Shown in pieces: positions 1-13,302 of a stretch of DNA of 64,000 bases. The position numbers and the translations under genes are program-made. Origin of the DNA: Rosellinia necatrix (taxonomy: Eukaryota > Ascomycota > Sordariomycetes > Xylariales > Xylariaceae); assembly GCA_021209875.1 (NCBI GenBank), contig JAGYVD010000003.1, positions 1,984,001 through 2,048,000 on the forward strand. The letters run 5' to 3'. Numbering within the stretch: position 1 is the stretch's first letter; every line of letters starts with the position of its first letter. Below the pieces are notes generated by a model, which was not told the DNA's origin, did not search any database, and saw only the letters and a list, made by a program, of their open reading frames with translations.

Positions 1-3000
1 ATCTGATCCCCCCTAGCCTCTTTTTAATTCTCCCGCCTGTTCACACACCCCTAAACACGCACCCCCCTGGTTCCGTAGGGCTGGTCACTCAGTTGATCGC
101 TATCATCTATTATCTATTAGTAGCACTTTCACAGCAACGATGGTGCGCCACATCCCTCACAGCTCATAGCTCTACGTAGTTCACGATGAGTCGAGTTGGT
201 GGGTGGTGGCCCTGAGTCGACTCTCCCCGGCGCCGTATTCACACAGGGTATGGCGGCGACTGCCGCCGCCGGCGGTTGAGAAAACGCTGTGAACAATGAA
301 CACTGTGGGCTTAGAGCTGGAGCCGGAGCCGGGCTAATCGTGATACTCACCCAGATACGGTATCAGCAACCGTTACAAGCCAATTCACCGTTCCTTGGGC
401 CACACTCCCCGATTGGAGCACAGTCAGCACCGTTGCCACATCCTGTCCTCCCACTCACACCACCACAACCGCCGTCTACCCCACGGCGGACCGAAAGCGA
501 CGTGCACCTCTGGCCTCTGGGACCAGAGGCTCACCGGATGAGTCGCTCAACGCTGGATAAGGTATGTACATTTATATATACATATATATATATATATCCA
601 TATATATTTCAACTCTGCGCGCACCTGTCATTATGCCTCCTCCCACTGCTCGCTCCCCGTCCTCATCCTCCTCTTCCCGCTATCAGGTTTCCGCATTCTC
701 CACCATCACATTCATAGCTCTCTCACTTCCCATCCGGGGCCTTCTGTTTCTTGGTGGGACTCTCTCAACGGTAACCGGGAGGTGGGGCGATGGTTCTTCC
801 CAACCGGTCTGCAAGGACACAGCCAACTCGATCGATTAACGGCCAATTGGATCGAAACGGACAACATGCACCAGCACCGTTGAAAGGGCAGCGCGGGATC
901 AGCCAAGACGACAAAACGGACGAGCCCCAGCAAAGGATGATTCCAATACAGTACCAGAGCTGTTTCCAGGGTGAACGGGTTCTTCGAGGCGTGGCCAGCG
1001 CGGCTGCAGCAGCTTGCAACAATCACCGGAACGTGTAATATCGACCGAGAAATTAGGCGAAGGTCAGTGTGATAAGTTGAGTTTCTTTTCTTTCCCTGCC
1101 GAGTTATCGTTACCACCAAAGCCTCCTCCTGGGTCCTTGTCAAGTACAGATGTATCTAGTGGGTACCAGCCATCGAACATGCTCACATCTCGCACAACCG
1201 TGAGCTGCAGGGTATATCGACAACGCCAGGCACGCACCTGTTGAATTATTTAGCATCAGATCGCCATCGTCGTTAGTCGTTGATACCATTTGGCCAGAAT
1301 TAATACTGTCCTCCCCCTTCCCCTTCCTGCCTTGCTCTCCTCATCTCTCTCTCTCTCTCTCTTATCCCTCTCCTCGTTGGTTAGCAGAGAGGAAAGGGAA
1401 AAAACACAAACAGGATAAACAGGAAATAGCGAAATGACGCGAGTTGTCATTTCTTCATGTTTCCGTTATTGCGGTACAGCACCAAACCCAAAATCGCACA
1501 TGTAGTCCATGTATATACTAGGGTACGAACGAAAGCTGGAGAGTGAGAAAATCGACAAAACAGCAAGGGGTATGGTGGCCAATGAGGGATGAGAATGTTC
1601 CTAGGCAGCCCTTCTGAATCACTCCTTCCTGTACCACCCGACCTTACCTATACACACATTAGTGTGTTGCTTTTCGGGATATTTCTCTGCTTTACCCATC
1701 TTTTCTGTGCCCGACGTGTGTACTCGCACAGTTCTCTTTCCCTATTACCTACCCCCCCTCCATGCTTCGGTTCATTACCTACCTACCGTATGTACCTACT
1801 TACGTACACTGCCCAAGTAGGCATACTGTGAATGCACCTCGGGCATTTTATTCCAGCCCGTCCTGTTTTCCCTCTATTCCCCTTTGAGGCCTCTCGGCTT
1901 GCAGCCCTCTCTACCTGAGTGGGTACCTACCATCCATGCCCAAGATAGCTCACACCCAAGTGTACCTGCCTCTCGGTGCTGCTGCAATCCAAAATGGTGC
2001 TCTTCCCTGCCTGCTTACCCACGCTACATGTACATGTACCGTGCCACTCGTGTACATTGCCTCTATGTACCTCCATTTCCCTGTCTTGGTATATATGTAC
2101 CCGGCCCTAGAACCGCTCCGGTGCGCAAATTCTCCAGTCCTCTGGTCCCCTCCAGTCCTCCACTCTCCCGTACCCAAATCGCGTGGGCTGCGCCATGCTC
2201 CATGCCGTATCACAACGCTTGTACTGGCCATGTACCTTTCACACTATTAGTCCGTTTTGTACACTGCCTTCCCTGCCTGCCTACCTACCTACCTCTGTCT
2301 CGACGTAGTACCTCTCTTATCTGGTCATTGCTCTCTCTGGGGAACGGGAAACACACAAACACTCGGGCTTGTCATCCCATTCACTACCTACTGATTCAGA
2401 CCCTTCAATTCCACTCTACTGCTGGTTATTTCTTGTCGTGGACCCTGGGCCCTGATATACCCATCTTGCGTCTCCGTCTGTCCTCCTACCCGCTTCAACC
2501 TTCTCCCATATACCATATACCATATACGCCTACACCCAAACCCAGCACAGACAGCATTCATAAAGATATTCCTCAAGGCCGCCGGACGAACGTCTGCTGA
2601 CACGAAATCTGACACTAGCCGCTGCAGGTCCTGACCCTACAACCCGCTGATAATCTATCTGTCTTCTGGTTCTGGGCCGCCAATGCCGTAGCCTAGTAGA
2701 GGCTGCATCTTGCACGGGGAAGACGGAGAGAGAAATAACAACAACTTGAGCAAGGGGGGGGGAAAAAAGTTCGATAAGAGACGACACCTCCACTGGCAGC
2801 CTGCATCAACACACCTGGATCTATTAACTGTCTCCGTCACCTCACCCGCAACACCGGCCCTGTCACCATCACACATCCTCCCAATATCGTAGTTGTTTCC
2901 CTCTATTTTGCCATGAACTGACGGTGTCAACCTTTGTCTCTGACAGGACTTTGAGCCTTCGCCGTCGTCCTGTAACGGGCTAGGAACCTATATTGAGGTC

Positions 3001-3018
3001 CCAACTGCACTCACTGCT
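1..3018. other. gene-free upstream region of the NDT80-type regulator gene
   Basis: No open frame here shows a recognisable protein family. The longer frames are proline- and serine-rich translations of pyrimidine-rich DNA. It holds a TA-rich tract near 566-607, a CT microsatellite near 1345-1362, and repeated TACCTACC and TGTACATGTAC words between 1780 and 2300. The long C/T-rich stretch is typical of a fungal promoter and 5' leader and probably serves the regulator gene that follows. Confidence 0.5.
566..607. repeat. TA-rich microsatellite
   Basis: A run of alternating T and A with a few interrupting C bases (TATATACATATATA type). It is simple sequence with no coding potential. Confidence 0.85.
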
Positions 3019-5476
3019 ATGCGGTATGTATCCCCTCCCTCTTTCTCTAAGCCGCGCCGTCATTCTCTATTCACGGGGCGAGGTGGGAAACCGGAGCCAT
3101 CTGGTCTGTCTTGCTGTAGTCCACGAGAGTACTACTACCTACACTTACTTGGTTCTCTCGCACGGAATCCCTTACCACCCGCGGCTTCTTCGTGTGCCGT
3201 TAGGGTTCGTTTGAGAATTGGGCACACATTGTGTTGTACTGACCACGCGCTGCCCGTACCCTTTTTCTTCTGCTGCTTCCAGTTGGTACTCCCATCGGCC
3301 ACAATATGCTGCTGTAGTTGGTGGTGCTGCTGCTGCTGCGGCGGACTTGTGCAAGGTGCAAGGGTGTGGCTGTCCTTGCCGGCGAACTGCAACGCAATTA
3401 AAACTTATCGTTGTGGCCCTCTGGCCCTCCCCAGACCCTGAAAGCTTAGGCTCTGGAAGTCTGGACTATGGCTTGTGGGCTATAGGGGTGTTTGGCTCCC
3501 TGCTCTTGACCCTGATTCTCTCTACCTTGTTTCCTTTGTATGACGGGAGCATTGTTGTTGTTAGTATCACCGCTGTCCCGTCACACTCAAACAACTGGCA
3601 CCGTGGTGTGTCGTGTGTTGTGCGTTGTGTGGGAACACGATACGGCATCGTCGCGCAAGCTACTTCGCACCGCACACAAGTCACGCTTCGCTTTCCCACG
3701 GACCCCTGCTGATCATTCCGCGTTAGATACAATCAGGAACACTCTAGTATCACATCGCTGAGCCTAGAAACCCCTTCCCAGCCGTCGTCGGTACTGAGCG
3801 GTTTCCCTGCTCCCCTACTTAACAACACGACGGGGTACTCCCCGGAGACCGGGCACTACTATCCTCCTCCGACTTCACAGCTATTCTCTACTGCTACGGT
3901 TGACCCTAGATCACGTCTAGGTTCCAAGTAAGTTGCACATCACAAACACGTCTCCCCGCGTGTACCATTGCGTCTCAATACGTCCCTGTCTAGGGTTTAT
4001 AATGCTCACCAAAACAACAATAGCGCCTCGTCCACGGGTATGGCACATACCCCTCGCACCGCTACGTTGCCAAATCCGGGTTACAACGCTCGAGAGGTCT
4101 ACGCGGGATCACGACCGTCGTTCATGAGAGCGGCGGGTCATATACCTAGATCGCCTTCCTATACGACTTCTATAAGACGTCACCCGCTGTCGCCCACGCC
4201 CAGTCCTAGCATTGGTTTCAACAGCCCCGGGAGGATGGATCCATCGCCATACGGCAAGGGTTCTACTGGGGGCACGCCTCCGCTCTTGCCCATGGTGTTA
4301 AACGGCCAGCTGGTCTACAGCGATGTCACATCTCCAGGGTCGAGCACACACGCCAAAATCGATATTCAGGCCGTCATCGACAAGGGTTTTTTCCTATCCG
4401 ATGGAGAATGGACTTGCTACCGGCGCAACTACTTCTCTTGTATTTGCTCCTTTAGCCTGACGCCAAACTTTCCAAATGCGACGTTGCAGTATATCCCAAC
4501 CGGATCAGCAACATCCTACCAAGTCTTCGGGTTTGCCATGAGTATCTCGGCTGTTGTGTCTGATAGCGACTCTCAGAGCATCGACCTAGTGCAGCATACA
4601 CCCAAGAGAGACAAGGGCCCAACAGCGAAGCCAGAGAAGGTGAGATTGTTGCCCAAGCCTCCGCAGCAGGCCTCCCACCCACTTTATCAAGACCACGGCA
4701 TGTCGGGTGGCTCGAGGGCAATTTATGAGGGTGGATATGGTCAAACCGCACAAGGGCCATACGCGACGGACCACACTTTTGAACGAATCCAGTTCAAACA
4801 GGCCACAGCAAACAATGGCAAGCGAAGGGCTGCACAACAATACTACCACTTGGTAGTGGAGCTCTACGTTGACGTAGGCTCGCAGAGCACTGGCGAGCAG
4901 TTCCTCAAAGTTGCCGAGCGAAAGTCAGCGAAGATGATTGTCCGGGGCCGTTCCCCAGGACACTACCAGACCGAGCGACGTGGTAGCACGAGCAGCGGCC
5001 CCGGGGGTTCAGGCGGCATGGGTAGCTACCCACCCTCGCAGGTACTCGGGGGAGAATACGCGCCGGCGCCGGCCAATCTTCTTCCCAACGCATATTCGGG
5101 GAACTATGAAGCCCGGCCGGGACATTACACAACTTCCAGACATCCAGATATTGGCATGGAGCCCATGATTCCCGAGGAAGAAGCGAAAGATATTGAAAAC
5201 AAGAGAGAATATCAGTATTATCCTTCTACAATATATGAAGGTGACGAAGGACGTCATGGGATTGAAATGTTTTCCCACCGCAATGAATCAGATGTCATGA
5301 TGGCCGGAACGACACACGCCGCCGACCCATCGGTTCCGAAGCTCAAGCATGAGTACGAACATACCCTTCCCAGCATATACCAGCCTGGATCCGCGTATTA
5401 CTCCAGAGGCTGCAATCGCTTTGAGGGTAGGACAACGTCGGCTGGATTTTATCCCACACCCCTTCCCCAGTCCTAA
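3019..5476 (+). CDS. vib-1: NDT80/PhoG-family (p53-like) transcription factor, VIB-1/XprG type
   Basis: A DNA-binding regulator. VIB-1 and XprG control extracellular proteases, carbon and nitrogen starvation responses and heterokaryon incompatibility in Neurospora and Aspergillus. The last exon (3994-5476) carries the NDT80 domain, roughly residues 165-395 of my model: an N-terminal part with DKGFFLSDGEWTCYRRNYFS, then FERIQFKQAT, then YYHLVVELYVDVG and KSAKMIVRGRSPGHYQ. The flanks are Ser/Pro/Gly-rich and probably disordered. The preceding exon ends at 3927 (GTAAGT donor) and joins in frame across a 66-base intron. That exon is open from about 3713 and reads SLETPSQPSSVLSGFPAP, but has no ATG. 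The best start I find is ATGCG at 3019-3023, followed by GTATGT and joined to an acceptor at 3726, giving 562 residues. The C-terminal exons are certain; the start is a hypothesis. Confidence 0.85.
3928..3993 (+). other. intron of the NDT80-family gene
   Basis: GTAAGT donor and CTGTCTAG acceptor, 66 bases. Splicing joins GSK to VYNAHQ in frame. This shows that the ATG at 3968 lies inside an intron and is not the start. Confidence 0.8.
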
Positions 5477-8400
5477 TGAGCGCCACATTTGGACACAGCT
5501 AAAGCGTACGCGAAAAGGGGATAAATGGGGCTGCAGTATGCGAAAATATATGGCAAGCTATGGACCATGCCCCATGATTTATAGCAACTTGGCTTCGTAC
5601 CCCCCTCCACCTTTGCATCGGGTCGGCCACAGCGGAGGGGAAAAGCATACTGTAATTTGTTTCATTCGAATTAGTCCAGCTGCCGGAGCTGGGTATGACG
5701 GCGTACGGATATGAACACGGAAAGATCAGAGGTTTGGAGTTTAAATTTGCATGGGTTATTTCGACATACAAGATGTGAGGCACACACCAAAACTGGTATG
5801 GGGTTGTCTAATGATCTCGGGTATACTAAACGAACGAGGTTTATGAAAGAGCGTGAGCAAAAGGGATTATGGAGTACGGCACGGATACCCGGACACAAAT
5901 GTGTTATTATGGAACAGTCTCCTCGAGACCAGTGGTCAGAATTACCTATTTTGATCTCTGGTCATGTCTGGGCGAGGTTCACATGGGAAACAGTCATGGG
6001 TGGCGTTTTGGCAAAGACGGATGAATTTGCCGAGAGCATGACATTTGATATTTCTTTCTCGTCTCTTTTCTACTTTGGTAAGGAGGTCATGGCGAATGAT
6101 TTACTTGTTTCTCGAACTGCTCCTAGTGAGAACAACTCCTTACAAGTCGTCGCCTTCGTCTTCACTTTGGCTCAGGGGCAGTTGGGTGGGACGGTTGTTT
6201 GTGGGCTTCCCGCAAGGTAACATGGGCCAACTCCTGTAGGTTCCTATCCTAGATGATGAACTTGCGGGCTGAAGAGATAGCCCGTTCAGTAGATAACTTT
6301 AGGCACATGGTACCTTGCGGAGCTCAATTCTCCTTAGCATACCTCATTACCCTCGCAATTGCAACACGATCTTCAAGATGATTCTGATTGGTTCTCTGTG
6401 GTGGTAGCGGCCCTTGACTTATTTGCATGACAGATGCGCAACGTACCATTAGCAGGCTCGGTGTGGGTGATGGGCACGCAATTCATAGATGGAGTGAATG
6501 AGGATCCCAGTCGGAAGCGAAGTACCTCTTGACGGCGCTTCCCGCACTGTAGTACCTCTTGTGTCTGTCCAGCTAGCCTCACACAGGGCCCACAGCGGGA
6601 ACTAGAGGCGCTAGGGAAACATGTCAAGGTCCCCCCTCACCACACCCCCTCTCCCAAAACAAAAAAGAGCAACCAGAAATTGCAAGACGACGGGGTGGGG
6701 ATGGGACCACCTAGTCGTCACCCCGTTTGTTTCATGCAGTTATAAACAGGTCATTGGTGACCGGTCTAGTTCTCGACGGGTACCCTTGTGGGTGCTCCGC
6801 CCAGACATCTAATTAGCAGTTACCGGGCCGCTGGTAATATCACCTCATCTCGGAATCGATCGTAACCCGAGTAATCTCATAGAGGCGCCTACGAGGGCAA
6901 GGCGAGGGGAACCTATGGGAGCGCCTCCTCGTCTCGTGGCGATGTGTAGATAGGAGGACACCGAGTACGAGCGATCTACCTACGTACACTAGCATCATCG
7001 CCTGCGACCCGAAGCTGCACCCATTGCTGTACCAGGGCCACTCAGGTTAGCAGTATGCAGCCAGCACCACCTACATACCCGCTGTACATGGAGAGTGTGA
7101 GCAGATCTTCCATGTTAGCGTGGGGCCGACGTGTTGACTAGAGGAGTATGCATTTGACCCGGGATCGACAACACGTTAGGCAAAGTAGGGGACGAAACCT
7201 CCAAAAATCTTCCAGTATGTACAATACACCAAGAGGGCGAACTAAATATACGTGTTATTCATGGGTGTTCGGTAAGCCCGCCTAAGATGGGCAGCAAACA
7301 TCTACTAAATATGTAGGCCCCATTTCGCTTACTTCAGATAACTATACTGTTGGGTATACTTGAAAGATGCCTCCCGTCCCCTTCCCTTCTCCCGGGAATA
7401 CCGTAAAGTTAACTTAAAAAAAAACCCCCCAAAAAAAAACCCAGGTAGTATCATATAAGAGGGCTCATATACCACCCTTCTCAGTTAGATATATTTGTTT
7501 TCCACTTGCCATGTCTCTGGCTGGGAATTGATAGAACAACCCATGTATTTACTACCTAGGTTCCGCTCCTATTTGCTACTTAGATAGTGACTAGATTGAT
7601 AGGCATGGAAGCATGTACGAAATACGCATTAGTAAGATCCAGATCACAAATGGGTTTAGTCAATCCACGTAGCAAGCACGCGCAATGATATAAATCTGTT
7701 GCACTTCGGTGCCTGCGCCTTACCTAAGCATAATCCAGCATTCATAGGAGGGCAGAGGTTAGAACAAGCAGAGGGTGCTTAGTGATACTTGCATGCTCTA
7801 CCAGGGGGGTACGTACTATACCTACCTGTAGGCATTCTGGGTACTTCGCTCGAGGTACCTCTGGTGCGAGGTACAGCGCATGGCGGGCGGGTGGCCAATG
7901 CTGCGGCGGGGGCCACCTACTGGTACCTACGGTAATGTGGTATAAGTTTACGGTACCTACCTAAGCGTAAGGGATGATGGCCCCACCCCGGGAAACGGGA
8001 TCTAAACGGTGCGTGGAGGGTGGAGTTGGTGGAACAGACCGCGGCCGAGAACCCAAGGCTCACGGCGGATTCACGGCCGAGTTGCGAGATGGTTTGCAAA
8101 CTCTAATAATTGGGGGGGGGGAGGGGGGTGACGGGGAGTTTGACAGTTTGCGGGCCCAAACATACAGGTGCACTTATATCGATTCTGGCATGGGACAACC
8201 TACTTGCCTACCCAACCTGACAGTACCACAGTGGTTCCGAGGCCGAGAGTAGTGCACATACATGGTGATTCGCAAATAAACTGTGGGAAACTTTGCAGAG
8301 TACCCCACAACATGACAAGGCTCATGCATTGCTGTAAAGTATGTACCCTAGTACTTACTCTCTTGTCAAACTCCTGTGACTTTTTTTATTCAGATATTGG

Positions 8401-10454
8401 ACCCTTTTCATTATACAGAAATGACACCAGTTCTGTATATAATACCATGTGCTTTGTTTGGCGACAACGTCATTGATGGCACTCCTGCCATCATTTTTGC
8501 CTGCGCATCTAGGTGGGGGAGCGTGATGGTGGTACCGGGCAGTGGTGCCATTTGTATCTATTCCATCGGTGATCGTGTCTACTCCCAAGTCTCTCTCCTA
8601 CCTAGTTAGTATAGAACTAACTAGGTGCTTAGGTATATGTCAACTCTCTGGCTACCTAGTAAGTACCCAGGACTTTGAAGAGACTGCTTGTATAAGCTGT
8701 GCACATGTATACATAGGTACTTCGAGGCATGCCCACCAACTCGCCAGGAACCAAGCCTACCTGAGCGTAGTGTGCACTCGATGGTCCCCAAAAATCCAGC
8801 TGAGCACCCCTGCCTTATCTCTTTTCTCTCTTTCCTTGTCTTTCTTCACCGTTGCATGTTGCATGTTTGACGTAACGAATCGACTAGCACTAGTATTTCC
8901 CACCGGCTGTGGACAACCAGGCACATCATTGGCTTCCCCTTCGAGCAATTTTGCCAGGATCACCCAATCAGAACTTTTTTTTATATTTCTATATCCTGAA
9001 ACAATATGAAGTCATTCGCCCATTTGTGAAAAGTTGTCCTGTTCAGTCATGCCACCTTGGCGGTCGCAACATCCACTCTCTTCACATTTGCATGCTCGCA
9101 GCCGGTAAGCCTATTAGGTACTATCAGGTAGTCATCAATGAGTTGAAGTAGGTCTACCCTGCGGCCTTACTATCATGGCATAGGCGTTCGTAGCCTGATA
9201 GGCATGCGTGGCCGAATTCGGCTTACACTTACACTGCGCCCCAAATCCGGTCTCTTGATACGAGCGATATCTACACACGCATGTAGATAGCGCCGATCTC
9301 TTCTCGGGTGCTTGCCTGATGATAAAGACAAAGAGGCATCGACTATTGGACACGAAGAGAACACGCCGTCGTAACCTACCTACAGCTAGGTATAACATTG
9401 TGGCCACCATAGTCCTACTATGACTAGATGCTTTTAGTCTTGGCCAGCAGAATTGATTCTGGTACTTGACGGAAGAGTATGTACATATATACATACATAC
9501 ATACATGCATACCATGCGTAGTACATACCTAGTTTCACCCCCATGCTACCAGTAGATTGATTTGAGGACGATTTATTTTGATGGTAGGCTTGGCGTACAC
9601 GATCGAACAGATTTCTTCTCCACTAACTAGTATCTACCTGGGTAGCTAATTTGGGTACATGCCATGTACATGCTTTTAGCGCATTTGTACATTATGTACA
9701 TACAGTATGCTGTCCCCTCCATACACTAGTGTATCGCACCCCCCTGGCGAAGCCCAGCATGCGGCACACATATGTACACCACCTAGGTAGTTACTAGTAC
9801 ACCATCGAGCATGGCATCGCATACTACCGCCTGGGAGGTAACTGCCTACCTACTACTTACACTGCAGTACCTTTCTAGTAGTTGCATACAGTAGGTAGCG
9901 GGCCATGGGCTGGATCCCTCAGCGTGAGCCAATCCAACTCCCACCCGGAGTCATTGCCGGCCGAGGGCACGAAGTGACGCAGCCACAAAGCCAAGGACCC
10001 CCGTTTCCCCCCCCCTTCCTCCCAAGCGCCCACTCCTCCTCCCCTTTCCCCCAATTCATCAATGAAGCCTGTCCGCTGTGGTTTGGGGTTTAGGGAATTG
10101 CTTGCTTCGTGAGCCACCAACCCATCGCTCACCGAGATGGTATCTTTCCAGAAGCCGGCCTGGCGCCACTGCTGATTGGACATCGCCAGCTCTGGCGCTT
10201 CATATCCCCCTTCTTGCATGTCCACCCGATTTGGGAACATAGAAACAGGTCACTGGATGAACCGATCGTATCACAACATACGGCATAACCGTCCAGATCT
10301 CCCACGATCACTCGGTATAATTACAACGAGCTGCGTGTCTCGATCGGTGTTGTCCAATTAAGCTTTTGTGGAGCTTGAATCGGCGCTGCCAGCTAGCTCG
10401 AGTTCGTCGCCGTCGGCAATACCTCATCTACGGGCGGGTTGGTCAGTATACGAT

Positions 10455-10527
10455 GCGACTGACTGAGCGACTGGCTGGGCGGGCGACTGACTGGTCAACT
10501 GACTGACCAACTGACTGATTGATGACT
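10455..10527. repeat. imperfect CTGA tetranucleotide repeat
   Basis: Degenerate tandem GACT/CTGA units with interruptions such as GGCTGGGCG. Simple sequence. Confidence 0.8.
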
Positions 10528-10677
10528 GCTGGCCGAGAGGGGGGCTATTTGACACTTCTCGTGCCGTTTCCCCTTGTCTTGCCGAGCGAAGCAGGGTATG
10601 GTGTCATTCTGCCATGCCTTTCAACATCGCCACCTCTGATCAATGCAAACCTACTCGTCCAGAGCTCGCCGGTTTAA

Positions 10678-10711
10678 GATGGCGGATGGCGGATGGCGGA
10701 TGGCAGATGGT
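10678..10711. repeat. GATGGCG heptanucleotide repeat
   Basis: About four copies of a 7-base unit (ATGGCGG), the last one changed to ATGGCAG. Confidence 0.8.
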
Positions 10712-13138
10712 CCTCGAAGCAGATCACCGAGCATTGGTGCCAAGAGAAACGAAATGCACTGTAGCTGGGTTTCGGACCCGAAGGACTGAAAGGATGTGAG
10801 GTATATCTGAAGATCAATTTCGGAGTCGCCAACCCTCCAATGCGCTAATTGCGTGTTCCTTCAGCTGCCAGGGCCAACTTCGTTATTTGTTTGAGCACAC
10901 CAACTTCTCACTTCCTGCCAGCTATATCACCTGTCTACGTTTATTAGGAGAGTCTAGGGAATGCCATCATAAAAGTCGAGATGCGGGACTGCCCGCTTGA
11001 CTGCGAGTTGGGAATCCCACTGGTAAGCGGCCTTACCGCGGCAGCCCCCAAGATAAGTCAGATGAAATGACGGATAGCAACCACTTAAACCATCCGGTAC
11101 TTGAAGAAAGACAGGAGTTACTGTGCATCTGTAGAGGCCGGTTGGTCCTCACACCGTGGAGGGGGAGCCCACCGCTAGCCCCGATCGCGTAGCTCGGTGA
11201 TTCGCTAAGGCTTCCGTTGATCGAACGCCATCTGTTGAGACACAATAGTACTCGGCATATCGTATTTATCAGAGATAGCCGAGTTCTTTATGCACATCAC
11301 CAAGCTAGTCCGGCATTCTTTGATTGACCTGGACCCTTTCGTCTGGTCTAAGCAGGTTATCACCACCAGGCTGGCCGCCCACCCCTGTCACCTATAGAAG
11401 GGCAATGGCACCTGGTTATACGTTCTCGGTTCTCGTTTATCTTCATGCCTTTGGCGTATCGGTGAGGTATTCTAATTGTTAGCCGGGACAGATAAAAGTG
11501 GGTATTCCTTGGTGCAATCTCGCAAAGACTTACTTCATCAGCTATGCATTTCAAGCCACTTATTACGACCCCCGAAGTCTGCTAAGCGTCTCCGGTTTCC
11601 TTCTCTCCATTACGTGGTGATATCGTGTCAGACCGGTGCGTTCCCCGACCCTTCCCTTTCCCCCTCCCCCTACCGTCTTCCCTACCCCGAATCCACCTTA
11701 TTGTGTATATGTATTTCAATACTCTTGGCAACGTTGACTACGACTCTGACATGCACAATCAGAAACCCCCCCTTTGTTACACGACTTTCAGAACCCCTTC
11801 AGCCCTACGCACAACTTTGTATCACTACCGCCTTACATACGGATGGCTTAACGCGTGCGTCCGGAATCGATCCGAGGGCTTACCGGTCTGACACAGACTG
11901 CAGACTATGTAATAAATGAAAGTTCACATCTTAAGTTGCAACCTGCTCATCACACCAATAGATAGATAGGTGCTTGTCATCCGCAAACACGCTGCCTTGA
12001 TTCCACGAAGAAGTTGGTCTGCGTATTGCCCCAGTCAACTCCCCAGAGCTTGGGCAGGCTGTGCCGCCCGCCCGCCGCCGCCTCACGTCACACCACCAGT
12101 TACACACACTCGACTTGAGTCTTCAGAGCGTAATACAGACCGTAATGTAACTCCTTGAACGGAGTGAAAACCACTGTGTCGTCAGATTTAGAGCACCGCC
12201 CATATGAGTTACCTGCTGAGGCGATGGTGTTAGAGCATGGGTGGGTCACTTTGATGTGCGCTTGAAAGTCAGAAGCGATAGCATGACCAGTGATCGGGGT
12301 GGGACACGTCACCCAACCGGCATACGAGCGCTTCACTGCCTTGTTTGTCACTCACCGTTCAGGGAAACAAAGATCAAAGGCATGTCTTTTGCCTCTATTC
12401 CTCTTATTGATGCTTCTCGGTGCTAGATTCGGATCTCTCCTGCCGGTGTAACTGAATAAGCGCCAATACAAATCTCGAATCATGCCAACTACTTCTAACT
12501 CAAGCGCGTTGTACGACGCGCGGCCAGTGGGGGTTAGGGCTAACGTTGTCCCTTGGGTGATACACTCTCGACTAAAAGTTTTGGGGGCCGATACGACTTC
12601 GAATAGTTGGCAACCGGACTTTTAGGTATCGCGATTAGCGCGCAACGTTCAAAACGTAGACTTAGACTGAGCAGGGTTGACAAGCTACCTAGTAGCACCC
12701 AGACACAGTATCTACATAACTTATTAGGAGGCGGCCACGCGCCTCTTGCATGAAAGATATATTAAACAATGAAGCCGATTACCCTTTACGGTACCTAGAA
12801 GGCCGTCGCTTTATATCTCTCTTTTTGGCCAAATTGGGTAATACGCCCCCCGCTAGTTTCTTACTCAGCTCTGAGCGGATCTTGGAAACATTTTTTGCCT
12901 TGTATCTGCCTACCTTTCCCTAGGCGAAGGCGGGGAGGGGGGGAGGACATAGGGGGAGCATCCAAAACTATTCGCCCTGTGGTGGCTACTTCGCGGGTAG
13001 GGGGTGGAGGGATGCGGGTGAGGCAAAGTACCGTGCATATCTACGCACCGCCTATACTTCTCCCTCCCGCGCCTGAGACCAAAATTAGAATCGCACAAGG
13101 TAAGTAAGTACCTACCTGATACCGCATGGGGAATTCGT

Positions 13139-13302
13139 GTGCACGCGCACGCACGCACGCACGCACGGCGCTCCAAGTTGGGCACGGGGCGATAGTTCTT
13201 GGCTGGTTGGTGGGATTTACGTGGGAAGAGATAGAGAGAGGGGGGGAGAGAGGCAGGCACCTAGGGCAGAACTAGAAGAGAGAGAGAGAGAGAGAGAGAA
13301 AT
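13139..13302. repeat. CGCA and GA microsatellites
   Basis: A (CGCA)n tract near 13141-13167 and a (GA)n tract near 13275-13300, separated by ordinary sequence. No gene is associated with them. Confidence 0.8.

Noticed and set aside
1884..2600. 238-codon plus-strand frame upstream of the NDT80-family gene
   Set aside because: Begins without ATG, and its composition mirrors pyrimidine-rich DNA (Pro, Ser, Tyr, Cys) with no domain.
5711..6220. 169-codon frame after the NDT80-family gene
   Set aside because: No recognised domain; more likely 3' untranslated or intergenic sequence.
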